A stretch of 7,278 nucleotides of DNA from BRHc4a sp049323915 (GTDB lineage Bacteria; Bacillota; Desulfotomaculia; Desulfotomaculales; Desulfocucumaceae): contig JBMOPC010000077.1 of NCBI GenBank assembly GCA_049323915.1, positions 1 to 7,278 of the forward strand. Reading direction: 5' to 3'. The position numbers and the translations under genes were made by a program. The notes under the pieces were generated by a model. It had not been told where the DNA came from, searched no databases, and was given only the letters and a program-made list of their open reading frames with translations. Shown one piece after another: positions 1 through 5,363 of this stretch. How positions within the stretch are numbered: position 1 is the first letter of the stretch; every line of letters begins with the position of its first letter.

Positions 1-91
1 AATGATCGAGATAATGTCCGACCCGGCCATGAAGGAAACGGTAAAGGCTATGGGCAAGGACCCCCGTATACAGTCCATGATGGGCCACTGA
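1..91 (+). CDS. C-terminal tail of unknown protein (partial)
   Basis: An open frame enters from the left edge (codons in phase with position 2) and stops at TGA 89-91, giving about 29 residues that end in the sequence DPRIQSMMGH. The tail is rich in Met and charged residues and has a repeated pattern of the form SDPAMKETVKAMGKDPRIQ. This resembles the short helical 'DP' repeats seen at the ends of many Met-rich small Firmicute proteins. I do not recognise the family. A clear intrinsic terminator 53 bases downstream supports this as a real gene end. The Met/His ending recalls the Met-rich exported protein that follows, but a functional link is only a guess. Confidence 0.6.
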   Translation, partial: MIEIMSDPAMKETVKAMGKDPRIQSMMGH

Positions 92-143
92 GATCTTATT
101 TTACATATACCCCCCTGAAACCCCCGAGTTTAGGAAATTATCC

Positions 144-175
144 AGCCAGCCCTTATAATGGGTTGGCTTTTTTTT
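144..175 (+). terminator. Rho-independent terminator
   Basis: A 9-bp stem (AGCCAGCCC, 144-152, with GGGTTGGCT, 160-168, one G-U pair) closes a 7-base loop and is followed at once by a run of eight T residues (168-175). It ends the partial gene at the left edge and separates it from the Met-rich gene, so the latter needs its own promoter. Confidence 0.9.
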
Positions 176-263
176 AGATTAGAAATTATGCTCCAAAGGA
201 ATTCTGGTTCATTGCATTGTATCAAAATTGTTAAACTTTCGTGCCGGTTTTGTAAAACAGCGC

Positions 264-272
264 TGGTATGAT
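264..272 (+). promoter_or_regulatory. Extended -10 promoter candidate
   Basis: TGGTATGAT is an extended -10 element (TGn plus TATGAT, 5 of 6 matches to the sigma-A consensus). No good -35 lies at 16-18 bases. A transcript from about position 279 would have a leader of about 22 bases containing the ribosome site. It would exclude an upstream ATG at 268 as start of the Met-rich gene. The 12-bp palindrome GTTTTGTAAAAC (247-258) just upstream is a possible operator. An alternative is TTGTTA (228-233), a 17-base spacer and TGTAAA (251-256). Confidence 0.4.
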
Positions 273-300
273 GGCTTTAGATAGGAAAGGAGGTTGCAAA

Positions 301-1164
301 ATGAGTAAGAAATTGCTGGTGGCGGGGTTGTTGGCGCTGGGGTTGATTCTGGCCGTTCCGATGTTTACATACGCGCTGGGGAACGGGGCTGCGGGATATG
401 GCATGATGGGGCCGGGAATGATGAATGCCTCGGGCGCTCCTGCGGCGGGGGTTTGCGGGGGACCGGGCATGCAGGGGGGCTTTATGAGCGGGATGTCCGG
501 TATGCCGATGGGAGGTATGATGGGGTCCTCTATGATGGGTTACTCTATGATGGGGCCCTCCATGATGGGAAATGGCTTTGGCGCAATGCCGTTTGGAGCG
601 GGGACGCAGCCGAACTATACAGTGGACCCGGGAAAAGCAAAGGAACTTATCGGGCAGTATATAGCCTCGATAAATATGAAGGGCATTTCACTGGCGGAAA
701 TAATGGAGTTTGAAAGTCATTTCTACGTGGAGCTGAAAGAAGACAGCGGTAAATATTCCCATGAGCTTATAGTGGACAAGGCGACGGGGGCAATATATCC
801 CGAGATGGGGCCCAACATGATGTGGAATGCCAAGTACGGGCACATGGGCGGAATGATGTTTGGGTATTCAGCACCGGCGGGAGACAAACCGGCCATCTCA
901 CCGGAACAGTCCATTGAGATCGCCAACCGGTATCTTGCCAAGGCGGGCACCGGTGAGACCGCGGCCGAACCGCACGAGTTTTACGGCTACTATACCTTGC
1001 ACACAATAAAAGACGGCAGTATTTACGGCATGCTGAGCGTCAACAGCCAAAACGGCCAGGTCTGGTACCACAGCTGGCACGGCAGGTATATCCCGGCGCC
1101 CGCCCAGGAACAAAACGGCTCCGCACAGGAACAAAGCGGCGGGGTGGACGGGCACGGGCATTGA
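301..1164 (+). CDS. Exported Met-rich protein with two PepSY-like repeats
   Basis: This is a 287-aa protein likely exported and probably metal-binding; no known gene name fits. The start is ATG 301, 7 bases after a perfect AAAGGAGG (286-293); an in-frame ATG at 268 has no such site. Residues 1-25 are a signal peptide (KK, then a long Leu/Val/Ala core, then TYA). Residues 35-96 are low-complexity Gly/Met with about 18 Met, mostly as MMG pairs, plus one Cys (C52). Residues about 109-170 and 201-264 look like two diverged copies of one PepSY-like fold: a helix with A/Y, then an E-rich strand pair, then a D/N-x-x-T/N-G-x-I/V-Y/W turn. The tail (265-287) is Gln/Gly-rich and ends GHGH. Clustered Met residues with no other ligands typically bind Cu(I) or Ag(I) outside the cytoplasm; that role is inferred. 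It heads the cluster with ccdA and a thioredoxin 93 bases downstream. Confidence 0.92.
   Translation: MSKKLLVAGLLALGLILAVPMFTYALGNGAAGYGMMGPGMMNASGAPAAGVCGGPGMQGGFMSGMSGMPMGGMMGSSMMGYSMMGPSMMGNGFGAMPFGAGTQPNYTVDPGKAKELIGQYIASINMKGISLAEIMEFESHFYVELKEDSGKYSHELIVDKATGAIYPEMGPNMMWNAKYGHMGGMMFGYSAPAGDKPAISPEQSIEIANRYLAKAGTGETAAEPHEFYGYYTLHTIKDGSIYGMLSVNSQNGQVWYHSWHGRYIPAPAQEQNGSAQEQSGGVDGHGH
514..573 (+). repeat. Four tandem 15-bp units inside Met-rich gene
   Basis: Four consecutive in-frame 15-bp units (starting 514, 529, 544 and 559) each encode [G/S]-M-M-G-[S/Y/P/N]. The core TCYATGATGGGN is nearly identical between units, pointing to recent slippage or unequal crossing over. Earlier, less regular Met-Gly units lie at 403-513. 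Confidence 0.85.
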
Positions 1165-1210
1165 TTCCCGGCTTATGGGAGAATAATTAAAGTAAGGGTT
1201 CAGTTACAAG

Positions 1211-1226
1211 CTGCCCTCCGGGGCAG
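1211..1226 (+). promoter_or_regulatory. Hairpin between Met-rich gene and ccdA
   Basis: A perfect 6-bp stem (CTGCCC with GGGCAG) has a TCCG loop and no T-run after it, so it is not a classic terminator. It sits 31 bases before the favoured ccdA start and 46 bases after the preceding stop. It could be an mRNA stabiliser or processing site that sets unequal levels of the two products (inference). Confidence 0.4.
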
Positions 1227-1257
1227 ACTTATTATGCCTTTGCAAAGGATTGTGGAT

Positions 1258-1947
1258 ATGGATCTGGAGATATCATTCGGAGTGGCGTTCATTGCCGGCT
1301 TTTTATCCTTTTTTTCACCGTGCGTCCTGCCGCTTTTGCCGGTTTATGCCGCGCAACTGGCCGGGGGCCTTTCCCGGGAAAAACGCCATGAAAGCCGCCT
1401 TTTCATCCAGTCGCTGATATTCGTGGCGGGATTTACGCTGGTTTTTGCGGGGCTGGGCGCCGCCTCCGGCACCCTGGGAAGATTTATTTCTTTAAACAGG
1501 GAAATACTTTTAAAGGCGGGCGGAATCTTTGTGGTGCTGATGGGACTTAACCTTGCCGGTGTGCTGAAGGTGCCGGCCTTTGCCAGGCACTGGGCGCCCC
1601 TTCACCGTTTCCGGGCAAAGGGACCGTTAAGCTCACTGTTTCTCGGCATGATATTTGCCCTTGGCTGGACTCCCTGTGTGGGGCCGGTTCTGGCATCGGT
1701 GCTCACACTGGCCGCCATGACCGGGTCGGCCGCCAGGGGAATAGCGCTGTTAACTGTTTATTCACTGGGTATGGCCGTACCTTTCATAGTGCTGGCTCTT
1801 ACCGTGGACCGTTTTCCTGTGGTGCAAAACGCTTTGAGGAGATATTCCCCGGTAAGCCTCAGGGTTAGCGGGATTCTCCTGGTAATCCTGGGACTGCTGA
1901 TCTTTTTCAACAAGCTTGGCCTTATTTCAGCTTACCTGGCATTTTAA
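1258..1947 (+). CDS. ccdA: CcdA-type membrane thiol-disulfide transporter
   Basis: CcdA (DsbD membrane-domain family) takes electrons from cytoplasmic thioredoxin and passes them across the membrane to an extracytoplasmic thioredoxin, as in cytochrome c maturation. This protein has 229 residues and about six membrane segments. The two expected reactive cysteines are in the family motifs: C22 in FFSPCVLPLLPVY and C140 in LGWTPCVGPVL. I prefer ATG 1258, 8 bases after AAAGGA (1244-1249), because the protein then begins MDLEISFGVAF like other CcdA proteins. ATG 1234 would add eight residues and lacks a good ribosome site. The partner thioredoxin gene starts 14 bases after its stop, so the pair is almost surely one transcript and one functional unit. 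Confidence 0.95.
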   Translation: MDLEISFGVAFIAGFLSFFSPCVLPLLPVYAAQLAGGLSREKRHESRLFIQSLIFVAGFTLVFAGLGAASGTLGRFISLNREILLKAGGIFVVLMGLNLAGVLKVPAFARHWAPLHRFRAKGPLSSLFLGMIFALGWTPCVGPVLASVLTLAAMTGSAARGIALLTVYSLGMAVPFIVLALTVDRFPVVQNALRRYSPVSLRVSGILLVILGLLIFFNKLGLISAYLAF

Positions 1948-1961
1948 ACTGGAGGGCGATT

Positions 1962-2501
1962 ATGACAGCTGGGAATAAAATTGCGGCAGCTCTTGTCCTG
2001 CTCTTCATTGTATTGGGCGGAACGTACTATTTTGTCCGGGACGGGCAGGGAAAAACACCGGAAGAAGGCAAAAGCGCGCCGGGCCCGGCAGCCGTAGCCA
2101 TGGCCCCGGATTTTACGCTGGAGGGCATGGACGGGCGGGAGGTCCGGCTGAGTCAACTGAGGGGAAAAAAGGTGCTGATAAACTTCTGGACCACCTGGTG
2201 CCAGTACTGCAGGGAGGAAATGCCGCTCCTTCAGAAATTCCATGAAACGTCCGGGGAAAAGAACTGGCAGGTCCTTACGGTAAATATTACAAGCACCGAG
2301 AGGGATCTCTCGCGGGTGAAGAGCTACATTGAAGCCAACGGGTATACTTTTCCGGTGCTGCTGGACCGCGCGGGATCGGTTTCCGCGCTTTACGGCATCA
2401 GAAGCATACCCACCAGTTTCACGCTGAATGAAAAGGGAGAAATAACCTGGGTGAAAACAGGCCCGTTCACCGAAAGTGAGTTGAACGAACTTCTAAAGTG
2501 A
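1962..2501 (+). CDS. TlpA/ResA-type membrane-anchored thioredoxin
   Basis: This 179-aa extracytoplasmic thiol-disulfide oxidoreductase should receive electrons from the CcdA encoded just upstream. Residues 6-24 form one uncleaved membrane anchor, followed by a Gly/Pro/Glu linker. The thioredoxin fold spans about 47-179, starting APDFTLEGMDG. The active site is WTTWCQYC (C80, C83), with the cis-proline at P150 in SIPTSF. The CQYC pair differs from the WCxPC found in most ResA/TlpA proteins because Pro is replaced by Tyr, which may shift the redox potential (inference). GGAGGG (1951-1956) lies 5 bases before the ATG. Known roles in this family are reducing apocytochrome c, or reducing copper-site cysteines in oxidase assembly. 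The neighbours here are metal-binding-type proteins rather than cytochrome c genes, so I leave the substrate open. Confidence 0.95.
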   Translation: MTAGNKIAAALVLLFIVLGGTYYFVRDGQGKTPEEGKSAPGPAAVAMAPDFTLEGMDGREVRLSQLRGKKVLINFWTTWCQYCREEMPLLQKFHETSGEKNWQVLTVNITSTERDLSRVKSYIEANGYTFPVLLDRAGSVSALYGIRSIPTSFTLNEKGEITWVKTGPFTESELNELLK

Positions 2502-2521
2502 GCGCTTTTTACATTTTTTTC

Positions 2522-2558
2522 GTGACAAAAATGTGATTTTTTTGTGACCGGCTTGTAA
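2522..2558. promoter_or_regulatory. Candidate operator: GTGA repeats with 11-bp period
   Basis: GTGA occurs at 2522, 2533 and 2544, exactly 11 bp apart, with a fourth weak copy GTAA at 2555. Three or four same-face direct repeats at 11-bp spacing are typical of OmpR/PhoB-type response regulators. The array overlaps an 8-bp inverted repeat (ACATTTTT 2511-2518 with AAAAATGT 2527-2534). It lies 70-105 bases before the His-rich gene. No convincing -35/-10 pair was found, so the promoter itself is not placed. Confidence 0.4.
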
Positions 2559-2627
2559 AAATAAGAGTCTATTTTTAACCAATTTGGATTAACTGATTAG
2601 ATTAGAAAAATTCCGGAGGTTATAAAA

Positions 2628-2969
2628 ATGAGAATGCCCAGGCTTGTAATAATTATGATTATTTTTATCCTGGCGCTTTTCCCGGCGGTGGTATATGCGG
2701 CCACCGACCACAGCCACGGAGCCGGAAGCGCAGGTACAGCTCAAAAACAGGAGATCGGCGGCTCCCAGTCCGGACAGGGGGCTACTGACGGGCATGGCGA
2801 AAAATCGGCGGCCGAAGGACATGAATCTTCGGGCGGGCATGGCGGGGAGCCCGAAAAGAATGCGCTGGAGCCCTTCAAAAACCAGATTGTGGCCGGTTTT
2901 GCGGGTCTCAACCTTCTTGTCATCGTAGCGGCGCTGATAATGAAAAAGAAATTGGGGCAGGGGGTTTGA
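2628..2969 (+). CDS. Small exported His-rich protein with C-terminal membrane anchor
   Basis: The protein has 113 aa and no family I recognise. Residues 1-24 form a signal peptide or anchor (hydrophobic core IIMIIFILALF, ending VYA). Residues 25-80 are a hydrophilic Gly/Ser/Glu stretch carrying DHSH and four further scattered His, several as GHG or GHE (H28, H30, H56, H65, H71). Residues 86-105 are a second membrane segment, followed by KKK on the inside. The predicted layout is a disordered outside loop between two membrane passes, or one C-terminal anchor after cleavage. Such His clusters usually bind divalent metals (Cu, Ni, Zn or Co); which one cannot be told. GGAGG (2615-2619) lies 8 bases before ATG. 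The polyferredoxin gene starts 3 bases after its stop, so the two products are probably coupled and may form a complex. Confidence 0.85.
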   Translation: MRMPRLVIIMIIFILALFPAVVYAATDHSHGAGSAGTAQKQEIGGSQSGQGATDGHGEKSAAEGHESSGGHGGEPEKNALEPFKNQIVAGFAGLNLLVIVAALIMKKKLGQGV

Positions 2970-2972
2970 AAA

Positions 2973-4319
2973 ATGAGTGAACGCAATTTATTGAGCATAG
3001 CTCCTGTGAAGGCATTTGTAAAAAGCAGCCTTTTCCCTGCCATAATACAGTGGCCCACCGCCTTTGTATTCGCCGTGGTGGTGTACCAGCTGCTCTACGG
3101 CCCGTCATCGGCCCATGACAACTTCGGGACAGCAATGACTTGGGTGCTGTGGTGGCCGATAATTCCTCTGGTGTTCCTCCTGATGGGAAGGTTCTGGTGC
3201 GCCGTGTGCCCCTTCGCCACCCTTAGCGATGCGGTGCAGAAGTGGTTTGGCAACAACAGGCCCGTTCCCGTGTTTTTAAAGAAATACGGCATCTGGATTA
3301 TAGACGCCATGTTTATATTAATCACCTGGGCCGACCATGTTGTGGGAATAGTGGAATCCCCTCTCGGGTCGGGGATACTGCTTATGATGCTGATCACCGG
3401 GGTGGTTGTTTCCGGGGCCTTTTTCGAGCGCAGGACCTGGTGCCGCTACCTTTGCTTCCTGGGGGGGCTTTCGGGGAACTATTCCCAGGCCGGAATGCTG
3501 GAGCTGAGGGCCAACAGCGAGAACTGCAAGAAGTGCAGGGACAAGTACTGTTATAATGGAAAGGGCAATGTGGCCGGCTGCCCAATGTTTGAGATGCCCG
3601 GGGTGATGGAGTCCAGCGCCAAGTGCAATCTCTGCGGCAACTGTATAAAGACCTGTCCCAACGATTCGGTGTCAGTGAAGGCCCGGATCCCTTCCAGGGA
3701 GTTGTGGTTTGTAAGGAAGCCCAGGCTTGAGGAATCATTCCTGGCCATCATAATAATGGGCATCGTGTTCGTGCAGAACATCACCATGCTGGAAATATGG
3801 AAGGACGTCCAGAGGTTCATTGAGGGCATTACCGGGACCACAAGCTACACGGTTACTTTTTCCATATCATTCCTGATCGCAATGGTGGTGCCTGTGCTGG
3901 CGCTGTATATAACCAGCATTCTGGCGGGGGTCAGCAACAGGGAAAAAGCTATGACCAATTTCACTATTTTCGGTTACTCCCTTATACCGCTTGACCTTGC
4001 CGGTCACCTGGCCCACAACCTTTTCCACCTGCTGGCCGAGGGCAAGTCGGTGCTGTATACCGGTATAGCAATGTTTGTTCCCGGGTATAAAGGCGGGCCG
4101 GCGGCTATTTTCTCGGACGGGGCCATTCAGGTGATGCAGTTTGCCTTAATAGGCCTAGGCCTTGCAGCCTCGCTGTTTACAGCCTGTAAGATAAGCAAGA
4201 ACCGCTTCGGGGAGGGAGGAAGCAGCACCGGGTCGCTGCTTCCATACGCAGTGCTGCTGGTGGCGCTGGCAGCGGTCAACATCTACCTGTTTACACTGCC
4301 CATGAGCATGAGGATGTAA
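2973..4319 (+). CDS. NapH/CcoG-type membrane polyferredoxin
   Basis: This 448-aa integral membrane iron-sulfur protein likely moves electrons across or within the membrane. The N-terminal membrane part has about four segments and two Cys pairs near the membrane surface: FWCAVCPF (C76, C79) and CRYLC (C157, C161), as in NapH, CcoG and MauN relatives. Two 4Fe-4S motifs follow. The first is atypical, CxxCx4Cx9CP (C185, C188, C193, C203). The second is classic, CNLCGNCIKTCP (C218, C221, C224, C228). The C-terminal half (255-448) has about five more membrane segments and is longer than in NapH. It holds GHLAHNLFHLL (H345, H348, H352), a possible heme or quinone site (inference). AGGGGG (2959-2964) lies 8 bases before ATG. 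Coupling to a His-rich metal-binding protein fits a metal reductase role like that of CcoG, a Cu(II) reductase in oxidase assembly. A quinol-linked electron donor role is the main alternative. Confidence 0.93.
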   Translation: MSERNLLSIAPVKAFVKSSLFPAIIQWPTAFVFAVVVYQLLYGPSSAHDNFGTAMTWVLWWPIIPLVFLLMGRFWCAVCPFATLSDAVQKWFGNNRPVPVFLKKYGIWIIDAMFILITWADHVVGIVESPLGSGILLMMLITGVVVSGAFFERRTWCRYLCFLGGLSGNYSQAGMLELRANSENCKKCRDKYCYNGKGNVAGCPMFEMPGVMESSAKCNLCGNCIKTCPNDSVSVKARIPSRELWFVRKPRLEESFLAIIIMGIVFVQNITMLEIWKDVQRFIEGITGTTSYTVTFSISFLIAMVVPVLALYITSILAGVSNREKAMTNFTIFGYSLIPLDLAGHLAHNLFHLLAEGKSVLYTGIAMFVPGYKGGPAAIFSDGAIQVMQFALIGLGLAASLFTACKISKNRFGEGGSSTGSLLPYAVLLVALAAVNIYLFTLPMSMRM

Positions 4320-4352
4320 CGCGGATACCAGGGGCTCAGCATTCAAACAAAT

Positions 4353-4375
4353 GGCCCGGAGTAAGACTCCGGGCC
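4353..4375. terminator. Strong hairpin between convergent genes
   Basis: A perfect 10-bp stem, GGCCCGGAGT (4353-4362) with ACTCCGGGCC (4366-4375), closes a 3-base loop midway between the polyferredoxin and ferritin-like genes. On the minus strand it is followed by the T-rich ATTTGTTTG, so it fits as terminator of the ferritin-like gene. On the plus strand no T-run follows, so termination there may be weaker or depend on other factors. Confidence 0.7.
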
Positions 4376-4400
4376 TACAGGGCAGCTTTTGCCGGCACAT

Positions 4401-4967
4401 TTATTTAATGCCGGGGCAATACCTGGCTGCGGCTTCACTAAACAGCTTAAGGTGGTGTTCTTCGTCTTTTATTATTCTTTCCAGCAGCTCCCTGATATAA
4501 GGGTCTTCAATCATATACTGGTGAATCCTGTAATTCTGGATGGCGGCTTTTTCCGCCGCTATATCCGAGGCCAGCCTGTCGCATAAATCGCTGCCGTAGT
4601 ATACAAATGACGCGTCCCAGTATGTCTGCCGGTTGTTTGTTAGTGTTCTGAATTCAGGCGGCACTCCCAGCAAAAGGATGGTTTCGCCCAGTAACTCCAG
4701 GTGGTGCATTTCAATAATAGATACGCACTCCTCCAGCTCGGCCAGGTCGGGATATTTTTCAAAGGTGAGATGGTGGTAGAAATACTGATTAATGGCCGTC
4801 ATTTCACTTACGGCCCCGGCGTAGTCCTCCAGGAGAAGCATTGCATAGTAGCGGTTTGGGCGGACTACTCTGGGCTCAGGATAAGAAAAGGGCAGGGCGC
4901 ACCACCTGTTAAGGTGTGGTTCGGCATTGCTGTTTTCGCCTCTGTTTTCCTTCTTTTTTTCAGCCAA
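4401..4967 (-). CDS. Ferritin-like diiron four-helix protein
   Basis: The protein has 188 aa with a rubrerythrin/ferritin-like four-helix bundle. The diiron ligand pattern is complete: one Glu in helix A (E55, in AGAVSEMTAINQYFYHH), ExxH in helix B (E86-H89, in IIEMHHLE), Glu in helix C (E139, in AAEKAAIQNYR) and ExxH in helix D (E169-H172, in DEEHHLKLF). It resembles clostridial ferritin-like and CotJC/manganese-catalase-related proteins. Iron storage, peroxide removal or oxygen protection in the cytoplasm are likely, and Fe versus Mn is undecided. I chose TTG 4967 because AAGGGGGTG, which pairs fully with the 16S tail if a G-U pair is allowed, lies 8 bases upstream. ATG 4994 (197 aa) and TTG 5003 (200 aa) lack a ribosome site. 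The first 30 residues are polar and likely disordered. It probably has its own control region at 5013-5039. Confidence 0.92.
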   Translation of the reverse strand: MAEKKKENRGENSNAEPHLNRWCALPFSYPEPRVVRPNRYYAMLLLEDYAGAVSEMTAINQYFYHHLTFEKYPDLAELEECVSIIEMHHLELLGETILLLGVPPEFRTLTNNRQTYWDASFVYYGSDLCDRLASDIAAEKAAIQNYRIHQYMIEDPYIRELLERIIKDEEHHLKLFSEAAARYCPGIK

Positions 4968-5012
4968 TACAGGCACCCCCTTCGGCTTTGCCATGGTTTG
5001 CAAAGTGTGAAC

Positions 5013-5039
5013 ACTGCAAAAATAGCATATTTTTACAGT
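5013..5039. promoter_or_regulatory. 27-bp dyad upstream of ferritin-like gene
   Basis: Arms ACTGcAAAAATA (5013-5024) and TATTTTTaCAGT (5028-5039) are reverse complements at 11 of 12 positions around a GCA centre. An overlapping smaller dyad, TTTACaGTAAA, lies at 5032-5042. It sits 46-72 bases before the favoured TTG start, on the minus strand. The size and symmetry suit a dimeric repressor operator. It does not match the Fur, PerR or LexA boxes as I know them. The sequence is too AT-rich, and lacks the expected T-run, for a terminator. Confidence 0.45.
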
Positions 5040-5123
5040 AAACTATTCGGTTGTTTTTCGGATGGTGCATGTTTGGCGGATATTTTTAATGCAGGAAATT
5101 TTGGTTTGTGGCGAATTTGTTCA

Positions 5124-5309
5124 TTATTTCCTTTCCCCGGCCACATTTTTTAAAACAATGGCCCACAGCAGGCTGGCCAGCTTAATCAGCCGTAATCCCC
5201 TTGCCGCGCCGGCTTTTTTTGGGGGGCTGACATTTGCCCGCGCCTCCTCGCTGCGCCAGTCCATGGCGCCGTATCTATAGAACATGTCTATTCTTTCCTG
5301 GTCTTTCAC
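5124..5309 (-). CDS. Small protein of unknown function (61 aa)
   Basis: I do not recognise this protein. The start is GTG 5309, 8 bases after a perfect AGGAGGTG (5318-5325 on the plus strand); an in-frame ATG at 5336 lies upstream of that ribosome site and is therefore unlikely. The N-terminal half is acidic and aromatic (MKDQERIDMFYRYGAMDWRS). It is followed by a basic Lys/Arg/Ala stretch and a hydrophobic segment (about 42-56, RLIKLASLLWAIVLKN) that could be an amphipathic or short membrane helix. It begins 54 bases after the MocR stop on the same strand and could be translated from the same transcript. The ribosome site is the main evidence that it is real. Confidence 0.6.
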   Translation of the reverse strand: MKDQERIDMFYRYGAMDWRSEEARANVSPPKKAGAARGLRLIKLASLLWAIVLKNVAGERK

Positions 5310-5363
5310 TTGCTGAACACCTCCTATGGATTCCATAAAACGGTCAATGCTTATATTTCACTG

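Noticed and set aside
268..300. ATG 268 as start of the Met-rich gene
   Set aside because: It lies within the predicted -10 element, and the extra residues would place charged and Cys residues before a standard signal peptide. ATG 301 has a perfect ribosome site.
2511..2541. AT-rich inverted repeats after the thioredoxin gene as a terminator
   Set aside because: The stems contain almost no GC pairs, so a stable terminator is unlikely; a protein-binding site is more plausible.
3394..3738. Minus-strand open frame inside the polyferredoxin gene
   Set aside because: It is Pro/Ser/Arg-rich shadow translation opposite the conserved Cys motifs of the real gene.
4381..4414. Short inverted repeats (GGCA/TGCC and CCGGCA/TGCCGG) near the ferritin-like stop
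   Set aside because: The stems are only 4-6 bp with no T-run; the 10-bp hairpin at 4353-4375 is the convincing terminator.
4701..5153. Plus-strand open frame of 150 codons opposite the ferritin-like gene
   Set aside because: It overlaps the conserved diiron protein and its control region, has no ribosome site and shows no recognisable domain.
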